A stretch of DNA of 64,000 nucleotides from contig PMSX01000228.1 in NCBI GenBank assembly GCA_003167495.1, positions 1 through 64,000 on the forward strand. The letters are read 5' to 3'. A program made the position numbers and the translations under genes. The stretch is from Bryobacterales bacterium. Lineage in GTDB: Bacteria; Acidobacteriota; Terriglobia; Bryobacterales; Bryobacteraceae. Below the pieces are notes generated by a model. It ran no database searches. It had not been told where the DNA came from and saw only the letters and a program-made list of their open reading frames with translations. Each line of letters starts with the position of its first letter. Position 1 is the stretch's first letter. This document shows positions 17,440-26,487 of this stretch, piece by piece.

Positions 17440-17996
17440 GTGGTAACAATCAGGAATCAGGTTGCGGTTGCAACAAAGTTGCGCTTGCCGAGCACACACC
17501 CGCGCAATCGCTGTCGCGCCGCAATGCACTTCTCAAGCTCGGCGCTGGCCTGAACGCGCTCGCCGGATTATTGATTGGTGTGCCAGTTTTCGGATACGTT
17601 TTATCGACATTCTCGAAAAGGTCACCACGCAGCTGGGTGTCGCTCGGAGCGGTGAATCAGTTCCCCGAAGGGAATACAAGATTAGCGGTGTTTCGGAACC
17701 CAGTCACCGCGGCTTGGGACGGAGATACCGCAGAGGTGCCGTGCTGGGTGCGAAGAATCGAAGGTGAGAAGTTTCAAGTATTCGCCATCAACTGCACCCA
17801 CCTGGGCTGCCCGGTGCGGTGGTTCCAGCAATCACGGCTGTTCATGTGTCCGTGCCACGGTGGCGTGTTCTACGAGGACGGATCTCATGCTTCGGGGCCG
17901 CCTCCGCGTGGACTGTTCGTTTACGAGCACAAGGTGGAGGGCGGAGAGCTGAAGATTTTGGGCGGTAATCTTCCGACCTTGGCGGAGCCAACATGA
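17436..17996 (+). CDS. Rieske iron-sulfur protein of a cytochrome bc complex
   Basis: A 186-residue [2Fe-2S] protein. The N-terminus has a twin-arginine signal (LSRRNALLKLGAG) and a membrane helix (LNALAGLLIGVPVFGYVL). The cluster motifs are complete: CTHLGC near 113 and CPCHGG near 132, with 'GPPPRGL' after them. The cluster should dock at the quinol site of the cytochrome b encoded next. A Cys-rich stretch before the signal (SGCGCNKV) is unusual. Translational overlap with the diheme cytochrome gene suggests fixed stoichiometry. Confidence 0.94.
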   Translation: MSGNNQESGCGCNKVALAEHTPAQSLSRRNALLKLGAGLNALAGLLIGVPVFGYVLSTFSKRSPRSWVSLGAVNQFPEGNTRLAVFRNPVTAAWDGDTAEVPCWVRRIEGEKFQVFAINCTHLGCPVRWFQQSRLFMCPCHGGVFYEDGSHASGPPPRGLFVYEHKVEGGELKILGGNLPTLAEPT

Positions 17997-18005
17997 GGTT
18001 GACCT

Positions 18006-19490
18006 ATGGTTATGCTTAGATCGCTCGCACTTTGGATAGAAAACCGCTTGCATCTGGTGAAGGTGTTCGAAGCGACTGCCGGCCACAAGGTTCCTCCCAG
18101 CACAAACAGCTGGTTCTATGTCTTTGGCAGTGGAACGCTTTTGTGCTTCGTTCTGCAGATCATCACGGGTATTTGCCTGGCCCTCGTCTATGTTCCTTCT
18201 GCGAGCCAGGCATGGCCCAGTTTGCAATATCTTAATAACCAGCAATTTCTGGGAGCCTTTTTGCGAGCTGTGCACAATTGGGGTTCCATATTCATGGTGG
18301 CCATCATGAGCTTGCACCTGGTGCAAACGTTCTTGTTCGGCGCCTACAAATACCCACGCGAACTGACCTGGGTCAGCGGCTGCGTTTTATTCCTCTGTAC
18401 ACTCGGCATGGCGTTTACCGGCCAGGTTCTACGTTTCGATCAGGATGCCTACTGGGGATTGGGGATTGGCGCATCGATTATGGGGCGCGTACCATTCATT
18501 GGAGCGCAGTTGGTGCATTTTATGCTGGCCGGTTCGATCATAGCGGGCGAGACGCTTTCCCGCTTTTTCACGATGCACGTGTTCGTAGTGCCTGGAATGA
18601 TCATCGCGCTGCTCAGTCTGCATCTAAGACTCGTATTGACAAAGGGTATTAATGAGTATCCGCAGCCCGGCCAGCTGGTGAGCAAAGAAACTTATGAGAA
18701 CGAGTACGAGGAGGCGGTCCACAAGAGTGGCGTGCCGTTTGTGCCGGATGTGATCGGCAAAGACTTGATATTCAGCGCGTTCCTGGTGGTGGCGATTGTC
18801 ACTTGCGCGCTCGTTTTCGGTCCAGCCGGCCCCAATGGACCACCGAACCCAACCTTAATTCACACAGCGCCGAAACCGGATTTTTATTTCCTGCCGGTGT
18901 ACGCGATTCTCGCGCTGCTGCCGGCCTACATGGAGACGTTCCTGCTGCTCGTTGCTCCTGTGATCGGCCTCGCGGTTCTCATTCTGCTTCCGTTCTATTC
19001 GGGAACGGGAGAAAAGAGTTACCGGCGCCGCCCAATAGCTATCGTGATTGTGGTTCTTGCGTTTTTGACGGTAGGGATACTCGCCCATCTTGGAACGTTC
19101 GCACCGTGGTCTCCACACATGGATGCGTGGAGCGGTGCACCAACGCCCGTTGCGTTTATAAGGGACCGTTCTGGATTAGAACTCCAAGGTGCGCTTCTCA
19201 TTCAAGGGAAGCAATGCCGAAATTGTCATAGTCTCAATGGCGAAGGTGGCCTACGTGGTCCGGCTCTCGACACAGTAGCCACAAGATTGACGCGCGACGA
19301 ACTCGTTAGACAAGTCATTCAGGGCAGCGGGAACATGCCGGCCTACGGTAAGAACCTGAGCCCGGCGGAGGTCACCGCGCTAGTCGCCTTTATGGAAACC
19401 TTGCGACCCTCGTATCAGCCTCCGGCGCGTGACTCCACCGAATCAGTGCGACTGCACTCGCCTTCGAAGGACCTGCGAGCGGACCGCTAA
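18006..19490 (+). CDS. cytochrome b fused to a C-terminal cytochrome c
   Basis: A 494-residue protein. The b6-type part has the heme b histidines in 'RAVHNWGSIFMVAIMSLHLVQ' and 'MHVFVVPGMIIALLSLHLRLV'. The second half starts with the quinol-site motif in the form PDFYF (usual PEWY), followed by more helices. From about residue 395 a cytochrome c domain carries heme motif CRNCH and 'NMPAYGKNLSP'. With the Rieske and diheme proteins this makes a bc-type complex in which cytochrome b itself carries a c heme. The ATG at 18006 or 18012 may be used. Confidence 0.94.
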   Translation: MVMLRSLALWIENRLHLVKVFEATAGHKVPPSTNSWFYVFGSGTLLCFVLQIITGICLALVYVPSASQAWPSLQYLNNQQFLGAFLRAVHNWGSIFMVAIMSLHLVQTFLFGAYKYPRELTWVSGCVLFLCTLGMAFTGQVLRFDQDAYWGLGIGASIMGRVPFIGAQLVHFMLAGSIIAGETLSRFFTMHVFVVPGMIIALLSLHLRLVLTKGINEYPQPGQLVSKETYENEYEEAVHKSGVPFVPDVIGKDLIFSAFLVVAIVTCALVFGPAGPNGPPNPTLIHTAPKPDFYFLPVYAILALLPAYMETFLLLVAPVIGLAVLILLPFYSGTGEKSYRRRPIAIVIVVLAFLTVGILAHLGTFAPWSPHMDAWSGAPTPVAFIRDRSGLELQGALLIQGKQCRNCHSLNGEGGLRGPALDTVATRLTRDELVRQVIQGSGNMPAYGKNLSPAEVTALVAFMETLRPSYQPPARDSTESVRLHSPSKDLRADR

Positions 19491-19501
19491 AACCAGAGGA
19501 T

Positions 19502-21763
19502 ATGGAAACGGTTGCCGCAGCTGCGCTCTCCTCATGGAGTCTGAACGCTACATTGGTATGCGCGCTGTTGGCGCTAGCGCTTATTTACTTTCGAGGGTGG
19601 CGGCTCCTTAACGCCGAACGGCCTCACAAATACACCGTACCCAGACTCGTCTCGTTTACGTCAGGGCTGACTACGATTTTTATCGCTTTGGCCTCGCCAA
19701 TAGATGCACTTGTCGGGTTCCTCCTGGAGGCACATATGATTCAGCATCTGCTGCTCATCATGGTGGCGCCTCCGCTCCTGTGGCTCGGGCAGCCTGTTCT
19801 GCCACTTATGCGCGGTTTACCTCGCTTCGTGTTCAGAGACGTAGTCGGGCCTTTCTTTTCTTGGAACGAACTGAGGCAAGCCGGCAAGGCAATTATGCAC
19901 CCGCTTATCGGCTGGTGCTCCCTGGCAGCCGTTATCATCGTTTGGCACTTTCCCCGGGTCTACGAGTTAGCGCTTCACTCGCAACGCTGGCATCAAGCCG
20001 AGCATGCGTGCTTCTTCTGGAGCGCCATGCTGTTCTGGTGGCCGGTAATCGGGGTTTGGCCGAGTCAACCTGTCTGGCCCAAGTGGGCGATGATTCCCTA
20101 CCTGGGCCTAGCCGATGTCGTGAATACGGGACTGTCCGCGGTACTGTGCTTCTCGGATCACGTTTTGTATCCCACCTATCAATCGGCCCCGCGCTTGTGG
20201 GGCATCTCGGCAATCAGCGATCAAGTTACTGCGGGCGCCATTATGTGGGTGCCCGGATCAATTGCTTTCCTGGCCCCGGCCGTAGTGCTGATCATGCAGG
20301 TTGCTGAGGCTGGCCGATCTCAGAGAATCAAACGCACGCAGGTCGCTCGCGTGGCCACTCCGCGCGTTCGACCGAAAGCCCTCTGGGATCTCTCGCGGAT
20401 ACCTGCCCTCGGATCCATTCTTCAGTCTCGATATTTTCGGCGATCGATCCAGGTTGTGATGTTGCTGGTGGCGGCAGCGGTTGTAGCCGACGGACTTTTT
20501 GGACCCCAGGTTGCACCGATAAACCTGGCAGGCGTGTTGCCGTGGACTTACTGGCGCGGTCTAGCGGTGATTGCGTTGCTCGTGGCGGGAAACCTCTTTT
20601 GCATGGCGTGCCCATTCACGTTGCCTCGCGACTTAGCGCGAAAATTCGTAACGCCTCTGTTTCGTTGGCCAAGACAATTGCGCACGAAGTGGCTTGCCGT
20701 CGGCTTGCTGATCACGTATCTCTGGGCTTATGAGGCTTTGGGCGTGTGGAACAGCCCGCGCTCGACTGCTTGGATTATTGTAGGCTATTTCGTCGCGGCT
20801 TTCGCGATTGATAGCTTTTTTAAGGGCGCCAGCTTTTGCAAGTACGTCTGTCCCATCGGCCAATTCCATTTCGTTCATGCTCTTGTGTCGCCTCTTGAAG
20901 TGAGGGTGCGCGAACCCGCGGTATGCAATTCCTGCAGCAGCTACGATTGCATTCGCGGCAATGACCGGCACCGAGGATGCGAGCTGAATCTTTTTCAACC
21001 AAAGAAAAAAGGTAACTTCGATTGCACCTTTTGCTTAGATTGCGTGCAGGCTTGTCCTCAACAGAACGTCGGAATTCTTCCAGCGCGGCCGGCGGACGCG
21101 CTATATAAGGATAGCCGTGGATCCGGAATCGGGCGCCTCAGCCAGCGGCCGGATGTCGCGGCTCTCGCCCTAGTGCTGGTATTCGGAGCGTTCGTCAATG
21201 CAGCCGTAATGACTGGGCCGGTGATGATGTGGATGCATCAATGGCACGCAAAGCTGCAGCTCAGCTCGATGGTGCCGGTCGTGACGGTGTTTTATCTCGT
21301 AGGTCTGTTGGTTGTTCCCGCTATCTTGGTCGGCGCTTGTGGCTGGGCCAGCCGCTACTGGGGACAGCTAAACCTGACGCCAATCAGCGTGATCTGTCGT
21401 TTCGCGCTGGCCTTCATACCGGGCGGCTTCGGAATGTGGTTGGCGCACTTTTCCAATCACCTGCTGGCAGGATGGAGCACAATTATCCCGGTAGCCGGCA
21501 GATTCTTGGGGCCGACAACCTCCATCAATTACCCTGCGGCGTTTGTTCCTGATTGGCTGCCCTCAATGGAACTGATCTTCCTGGATGCGGGTCTGCTTCT
21601 AACCTTATATATGATGTGGCGGGTGGCTTTCCGTCTCGTTAATGGTGTGCGCTCATCGCTGCCCGTGTTTTTGCCGTGGGCGCTTCCTGCGATCGCGCTC
21701 TATTTGGCCGGCGTTTGGATCGTTTTCCAACCGATGCAGATGCGCGGAATGATGATGTCGTAG
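19502..21763 (+). CDS. CtaG oxidase assembly domain fused to FixG/NapH-like 4Fe-4S membrane protein
   Basis: A 753-residue fusion. Residues 1 to about 270 are CtaG_Cox-like (HMIQHLLLIMVAPPLLWLGQPVLPLMRGLPR, then 'IIVWHFPRVYELAL'), a family tied to caa3 oxidase copper assembly. After a linker a second multi-helix part begins near 315. It has 'MACPFTLPRD', 'CKYVCPIGQFHFV' and two cluster motifs (CNSCSSYDC; CTFCLDCVQACP), as in FixG/CcoG/NapH proteins, which move electrons or reduce copper in the membrane. A redox partner joined to CtaG suggests reductive copper delivery to the oxidase; that is inference. It lies between the cytochrome b and heme O synthase genes. Confidence 0.9.
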   Translation: METVAAAALSSWSLNATLVCALLALALIYFRGWRLLNAERPHKYTVPRLVSFTSGLTTIFIALASPIDALVGFLLEAHMIQHLLLIMVAPPLLWLGQPVLPLMRGLPRFVFRDVVGPFFSWNELRQAGKAIMHPLIGWCSLAAVIIVWHFPRVYELALHSQRWHQAEHACFFWSAMLFWWPVIGVWPSQPVWPKWAMIPYLGLADVVNTGLSAVLCFSDHVLYPTYQSAPRLWGISAISDQVTAGAIMWVPGSIAFLAPAVVLIMQVAEAGRSQRIKRTQVARVATPRVRPKALWDLSRIPALGSILQSRYFRRSIQVVMLLVAAAVVADGLFGPQVAPINLAGVLPWTYWRGLAVIALLVAGNLFCMACPFTLPRDLARKFVTPLFRWPRQLRTKWLAVGLLITYLWAYEALGVWNSPRSTAWIIVGYFVAAFAIDSFFKGASFCKYVCPIGQFHFVHALVSPLEVRVREPAVCNSCSSYDCIRGNDRHRGCELNLFQPKKKGNFDCTFCLDCVQACPQQNVGILPARPADALYKDSRGSGIGRLSQRPDVAALALVLVFGAFVNAAVMTGPVMMWMHQWHAKLQLSSMVPVVTVFYLVGLLVVPAILVGACGWASRYWGQLNLTPISVICRFALAFIPGGFGMWLAHFSNHLLAGWSTIIPVAGRFLGPTTSINYPAAFVPDWLPSMELIFLDAGLLLTLYMMWRVAFRLVNGVRSSLPVFLPWALPAIALYLAGVWIVFQPMQMRGMMMS

Positions 21764-21862
21764 CCTGGCAGCCGAGCGGTGCTTGGTCAACACAGACAGG
21801 ATCGCCAAGCCTCCGCGCAGGCGTTGCCGGGCGATTACTTAGGAGAAACGAGCAGCTACCGA

Positions 21863-22714
21863 ATGCGAGATTACTTGGAACTAACCAAGCCGAGAATCAC
21901 CATGATGATTCTCATCACGACCGCGGTGGGGTACTCGTTCGGTCACCGGACTTTCTTCCATCCGCTGATGCTGCTACATACACTACTTGGAACGGCGCTG
22001 CTGGCTTCAGGAACATCGACTTTGAATCAGTGGTGGGAGGCAAGATCTGACGCGATGATGCATCGGACACGCGAGCGTCCGATTCCCGCTGGCAGAATGA
22101 AGCGCCGTCACGCCCTTGTGTTCGGAGCTTCACTCTCCATCTGCGGATTTGCCGAATTGTGGCTCCAGACAAATGCGCTCACGGCGTTGCTGGGCTTGTT
22201 CACCTTGCTCAGTTATCTGTTCGTCTACACGCCCTTAAAGCGGCGCACACCTCTGTGCACAACCCTCGGAGCGGTGCCGGGCGCGATGCCTCCGCTTATC
22301 GGCTATGCGGCCGCCAACGGACATCTTGACTGGCCGGCGCTGGCCTTGTTTGCCATCCTATTTGTCTGGCAGTTTCCTCACTTCTACGCGATCGCTTGGA
22401 TGTATCGCGAGGATTATGCGAGAGGAGGCATCCGGATGCTCGCGGTGGTCGAGCCTCAAGGAGTATCGACACGCAAGCGCATTGTGGCCTGTTCAGTGCT
22501 ACTGATCCCGATTAGCCTTTTGCCGCGTGCGTTGGGTATGTCGGGATCCATTTACGCAATTGCCGCGGTTGCGGCAGGCCTGGCGCTGCTCTGTGTCGGA
22601 GTACGTTTTCGACAAGAGTGGACCTCCGCCCGAGCACGGCATGTGTTGCTGGCGTCAGTGGTTTACCTGCCGGCGATTCTGGCGGTCATGGTGTTAGACC
22701 GGCGCTCTTTTTGA
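21863..22714 (+). CDS. ctaB: protoheme IX farnesyltransferase (heme O synthase)
   Basis: About 283 residues from the ATG at 21863 (MRDYLELTKPRITMM), which matches the usual start of the family. The ORF track start at GTG 21779 would add 28 residues without features. UbiA-type motifs are present: 'NQWWEARSDAMMHRTRERPIPAG' with the Asp-rich prenyl diphosphate site, and 'YTPLKRRTPLCTTLGAVPGAMPPLIGY'. It makes heme O for the oxidase. No ctaA (heme A synthase) gene is in the window, so heme A synthesis would need a gene elsewhere. Last gene of the operon. Confidence 0.94.
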   Translation: MRDYLELTKPRITMMILITTAVGYSFGHRTFFHPLMLLHTLLGTALLASGTSTLNQWWEARSDAMMHRTRERPIPAGRMKRRHALVFGASLSICGFAELWLQTNALTALLGLFTLLSYLFVYTPLKRRTPLCTTLGAVPGAMPPLIGYAAANGHLDWPALALFAILFVWQFPHFYAIAWMYREDYARGGIRMLAVVEPQGVSTRKRIVACSVLLIPISLLPRALGMSGSIYAIAAVAAGLALLCVGVRFRQEWTSARARHVLLASVVYLPAILAVMVLDRRSF

Positions 22715-22765
22715 GGTTCCACAAACTTACGACCCTAGGTCTCCCTAAGCTTTTCTATCTCACAA

Positions 22766-22801
22766 ACTTTTGTTGCAACTCGCCAAGCGGCCAACAAAAG
22801 T
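22766..22801. terminator. perfect 10-bp hairpin after the oxidase operon
   Basis: ACTTTTGTTG (22766-22775) pairs fully with CAACAAAAGT (22792-22801), loop of 16 bases. It lies 50 bases after the ctaB stop and 105 before the next start. The arms contain the TTTGTTG/CAACAAA core seen in other gaps. There is no T-run of note after it, so a terminator role is only probable. Confidence 0.45.
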
Positions 22802-22906
22802 AGTTCGTCTCGTCTCTTCTGGAACGTAGGAAGTGAAACCGAGTTCGGGCTTGTACGACGGGAATGTTCACTAAGTGCAGTTTCCGAGCGAAGGAGAAAA
22901 GGATAC

Positions 22907-23875
22907 ATGAGTTCAGACAAAGCAATAAGACGCATCGCGATTGTCGGCACCGGGGCGATTGGTGCAAGCTGGGCGGCAGAGTTTCTCGCGCGGGGATTCG
23001 ACGTGATTGCTACAGATCCAGCGCCTAACGCCGAGTCGAACCTCCGCAAGTTCATCGACGCGGCGTGGCCGGCTCTCACTGACATAGGTCTTTCGCCCAA
23101 GGCATCGCGAGAAAGGCTCAGTTTCACTCCTGACATGAAAACCGCAGTGTCGGATGCGGATCTGGTACAGGAGAACGGACCCGAGAGGCCCGATTTCAAG
23201 ATCAAATTGTTTGCCGATTTGGACGCCGCGACCCCCCATGACTCGATCATTGCTTCGAGTTCATCGGGGCTGACCATGACCGTCATCCAATCCGGTTGCA
23301 GCCGTCCCGAACGCTGTGTCATTGGACATCCTTTCAATCCTCCGCACATGATTCCGTTGGTGGAGGTAGTTGGAGGCGCAAAGACATCGGCGGAAACGGT
23401 CCGGCGAGCCATTGCGTTTTACGCTTCCATCGGGAAGAAGCCGATTCATCTACGCAAGGAAGTGGTGGGCCACGTTGCGAATCGGCTACAGGCTGCGCTA
23501 TATCGAGAAGTAGTGAACCTGGTTCATTTAGGTGTGCTGGATGTGGCCGATGCCGACACTGCCGTGAGCTGGGGACCTGGACTCCGCTGGGGGGTTATGG
23601 GCCCCAATCTGCTCTTTCATCTCGGTGGCGGTCAAGGTGGAATTCAGCATTTCATGGAACACCTTTCTGGGCCCTTAGCAACCTGGTGGAAGGATCTCGG
23701 CACCTTCACAGATTGGCCGGAAGGGCTCAAACAAACCATAGTTGATGGAACCTTAGGGGAAGTTCACGGGCGCACGGTGGACCAGTTGGCTGCGACTCGG
23801 GATGAAGTGCTGCTGGGCCTTCTACAGCTGCGCGCGAAGTACACCGAGGTTCGCGAGCCGGTTCCAGTTTCCTAA
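22907..23875 (+). CDS. 3-hydroxyacyl-CoA/L-carnitine dehydrogenase-family NAD enzyme
   Basis: A 322-residue Rossmann enzyme: NAD motif GTGAIGASWAAEFLARG near 15, then 'IASSSSGL' and the catalytic 'GHPFNPPHMIPLVEVV' (His plus Glu), and C-terminal helical domain. 'GPGLRWGVMGP' in the second domain and the overall length match carnitine 3-dehydrogenases as I remember them better than fatty-acid HADH. It would oxidise a beta-hydroxy acid or its CoA ester to the keto form. First gene of a long plus-strand run with AAGGAG ribosome-binding site; the other genes here also act on short acyl-CoAs. Confidence 0.87.
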   Translation: MSSDKAIRRIAIVGTGAIGASWAAEFLARGFDVIATDPAPNAESNLRKFIDAAWPALTDIGLSPKASRERLSFTPDMKTAVSDADLVQENGPERPDFKIKLFADLDAATPHDSIIASSSSGLTMTVIQSGCSRPERCVIGHPFNPPHMIPLVEVVGGAKTSAETVRRAIAFYASIGKKPIHLRKEVVGHVANRLQAALYREVVNLVHLGVLDVADADTAVSWGPGLRWGVMGPNLLFHLGGGQGGIQHFMEHLSGPLATWWKDLGTFTDWPEGLKQTIVDGTLGEVHGRTVDQLAATRDEVLLGLLQLRAKYTEVREPVPVS

Positions 23876-23890
23876 CAGGAACTGCCGCAT

Positions 23891-25210
23891 ATGTCTGAGC
23901 GCACACCTCGTGTCGTTATTGTCGGCGGTGGCTTTGGCGGTTTAGCCGCTGCTAAGGCGCTGCGAGATGCCCCGGCGCAGATCATCTTGATCGATCGCAC
24001 GAATCATCACCTCTTTCAGCCGCTGCTCTACCAAGTGGCGACGTCGGTGCTCACGCCTTCACAAATAGGTTCACCGATCCGTAACATTCTTCGAAGACAA
24101 AAGAATACGACGGTGATCCTGGGTGAAGCTACGGGTGTAAATAAGGAAGAAAAGTATGTACTCGTCAACTCAGCCGACCGGACGAACGTGCCGATTACTT
24201 ACGATTTCCTGGTGTTGGCGACCGGAGCAACTCACAGTTACTTCGGACACAACGAATTCGAGAGATTTGCGCCCGGCCTGAAGAGCTTGGCCGACGCGGT
24301 AGCGATACGCAACAAGGTCTTGCATGCCTTCGAGCAGGCGGAAGCCGAGGAAGACCCCAACAATCACCGGGATCTCCTCACATTCGTGCTGGTCGGGGCC
24401 GGTCCTACGGGAGTGGAGATGGCCAGCGCAATAGCCCTGCTGACTCGCAGTACGCTCAAATCGGAGTTCCGGCGCATCAATCCTGATTCAGCACGGATTC
24501 TCCTGTTGGATGCGGCGCCGCGTGTTCTTGGGCCTTTTGCGGAAACGCTATCGCAGGCCGCCAAACAACGCCTGGAGAGCTTGGGCGTCGAGGTCCGGCT
24601 AGGGCACAGCGTCGATCAGATTGATGCTGACGGTGTGGTCGTGTCGGGAGAACGCATTTTCAGCAAAACAGTGATTTGGACGGCCGGAGTTACCCCATCA
24701 CCAGCCGGCAAGTGGCTGAACGTGCCGACGGATCGCGCCGGGCGAGTTCGCGTCGAACCTGATTTGTCGGTAGCGGGGTACCCGGACGTTTTTGTGGTTG
24801 GCGACACGGCGTCACTAGACCAGGACGGTAAGCCATTAGCGGGCGTTGCGCAAGTGGCAATGCAAGAAGGACGCTATGCTGGAAAGCTGATTCGCCGCCG
24901 CTTATGCGGTGTAGCGACGCCGAAGCCTTTTCGTTACTTCGATAAGGGCACGATGGCGGTAGTGGGCAAAGGCTTTGCTGTCTTACAAAGCGGCAAAGTG
25001 CGGATCAGCGGTTTCCTCGCGTGGCTCGCCTGGGCGGCGATACATCTCCAGTTTCTGGCGCAATCCAGCCTTCGCATGAGTGTCTTCTTGCAATGGGCTT
25101 GGACGTATATCACCGGACAGCGCGGCTCGCGCTTGATTGTAAATCACCACGGTGCGGAGCTAGCGCGGCCGGCTGCTCGCGAAGCGCAGGTACAAAGTTT
25201 TTCAAAGTGA
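23891..25210 (+). CDS. ndh: type II NADH:quinone oxidoreductase
   Basis: A 439-residue flavoprotein. The FAD site 'VVIVGGGFGGLAAAKAL' is at the N-terminus, 'NHHLFQPLLYQVATSVL' is typical of the family, the NADH-binding 'FVLVGAGPTGVEMASAI' is near 167 and 'DVFVVGDTA' near 300. The C-terminus has the hydrophobic membrane-binding stretch 'FLAWLAWAAIHLQFLAQSSLRMSVF'. It passes electrons from NADH to quinone without pumping protons. It lies 15 bases after the dehydrogenase gene. A degraded copy of its C-terminal codons is at 59.1 kb. Confidence 0.94.
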   Translation: MSERTPRVVIVGGGFGGLAAAKALRDAPAQIILIDRTNHHLFQPLLYQVATSVLTPSQIGSPIRNILRRQKNTTVILGEATGVNKEEKYVLVNSADRTNVPITYDFLVLATGATHSYFGHNEFERFAPGLKSLADAVAIRNKVLHAFEQAEAEEDPNNHRDLLTFVLVGAGPTGVEMASAIALLTRSTLKSEFRRINPDSARILLLDAAPRVLGPFAETLSQAAKQRLESLGVEVRLGHSVDQIDADGVVVSGERIFSKTVIWTAGVTPSPAGKWLNVPTDRAGRVRVEPDLSVAGYPDVFVVGDTASLDQDGKPLAGVAQVAMQEGRYAGKLIRRRLCGVATPKPFRYFDKGTMAVVGKGFAVLQSGKVRISGFLAWLAWAAIHLQFLAQSSLRMSVFLQWAWTYITGQRGSRLIVNHHGAELARPAAREAQVQSFSK

Positions 25211-25228
25211 CAGTTAAGGAGAAGTTTC

Positions 25229-26470
25229 ATGAGTACAACCCTCACACATGCTGCGGAGGCAACAGGAAAAAAGAGCCAACAAGCCCCGGCAACATTACCG
25301 AAGCCAGATGGTGATTTCTATCAAATCATCGAGTGCCTAAGTGAACAGGAACGCGCGATTGTGAAGCGGGTTCGAGAGTTCATGGAGACGAAAGTGGCCC
25401 CAGTTATAACTAAGTACTGGGCTGAGGATTCATTCCCGTTTGGGTTAGTTCCGGCGCTACGCGAGCTGAATATCGAGGGCTTAGGCTACGAGGGCTATGG
25501 CTGCCGCGGAGGGAGTACTCTACTCGCGGGCTTCGTTGCGATGGAGATGGCGCGAGTGGACTCGTCTTTCGCTACGTTCTTTGGCGTCCATAGCGGGCTG
25601 GCAATGGGGTCAATCTACTTGGGTGGCTCCGAGGAGCAGAAGCAAAAATGGCTGCCACCGATGGCTCGACTGGAAAAAGTAGGATCATTCGGCCTGACCG
25701 AGCCTCTGGTCGGGTCCGGCACCGGCGGAGGTCTTACGACAACTGCGCGACGCGAGGGCGACACTTGGGTGCTGAACGGGCAGAAGAAGTGGATCGGAAA
25801 CGCAACCTGGGGCGACGTCACCATCATCTGGGCGCGCGATGTGGCTGATAACCAGGTGAAGGGGTTTATCGTCGAAAACAAAACGACGCCTGGGTTCACA
25901 GTGGAAAAAATTCAGAATAAGATCGCGCTACGCGTGGTACAAAACGGGCTAATCACCATGGAAAACTGCCGCGTGCCCGAAGAGAACCGGCTACAGGCCG
26001 ATGCCTCGTTTCGTGATACCGCCAAGGTGCTTCGGATGACGCGTGCCTTTGTCGCTTGGGAATCTACTGGCTGCGCTATGGGCGCGTATGAGCACGCTCT
26101 GGCATATGCCCAAACGCGCGAACAGTTTGGCAAACCCATCGCGAAATTCCAGTTGGTTCAGGACTTGCTCGCGAAAATGCTCGGCAACGTTACTGCCGCG
26201 CAATGCATGGTACTTCGCCTTTCGCAAATGCAGGACCAGGGCAAGTTACTCGATCACCATGCGTCTCTAGCTAAAGCGTTCTGCACTGTGCGAATGCGTG
26301 AGACCGTGGCCTGGGCACGCGAGTTATTCGGCGCCAACGGCATTCTGCTGGATTATCAAGTGGCGCGTTTTTTCGCCGACGCTGAAGCTCTGTATTCATA
26401 TGAAGGCACGCGAGAGATGAACACGCTCATTGTTGGTAAGGCCATCACCGGATTGAGCGCCTTTGTTTAG
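25229..26470 (+). CDS. acyl-CoA dehydrogenase, glutaryl-CoA dehydrogenase/ACX4-like clade
   Basis: A 413-residue FAD enzyme of the acyl-CoA dehydrogenase family: 'SFGLTEPLVGSGTGG' flavin/substrate loop, 'KKWIGNATWGDVTIIWAR', and the catalytic base in 'YSYEGTREMNTLIVG'. The position of this Glu and the phrase 'NKIALRVVQNG' resemble glutaryl-CoA dehydrogenase and the plant short-chain oxidase ACX4 (from memory). It would form an enoyl-CoA from a short-chain acyl-CoA. The enoyl-CoA hydratase and CoA-transferase genes follow, so a short acyl-CoA pathway is likely. Good AAGGAG site. Confidence 0.9.
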   Translation: MSTTLTHAAEATGKKSQQAPATLPKPDGDFYQIIECLSEQERAIVKRVREFMETKVAPVITKYWAEDSFPFGLVPALRELNIEGLGYEGYGCRGGSTLLAGFVAMEMARVDSSFATFFGVHSGLAMGSIYLGGSEEQKQKWLPPMARLEKVGSFGLTEPLVGSGTGGGLTTTARREGDTWVLNGQKKWIGNATWGDVTIIWARDVADNQVKGFIVENKTTPGFTVEKIQNKIALRVVQNGLITMENCRVPEENRLQADASFRDTAKVLRMTRAFVAWESTGCAMGAYEHALAYAQTREQFGKPIAKFQLVQDLLAKMLGNVTAAQCMVLRLSQMQDQGKLLDHHASLAKAFCTVRMRETVAWARELFGANGILLDYQVARFFADAEALYSYEGTREMNTLIVGKAITGLSAFV

Positions 26471-26487
26471 CAGGTATAGCGGCGTCG

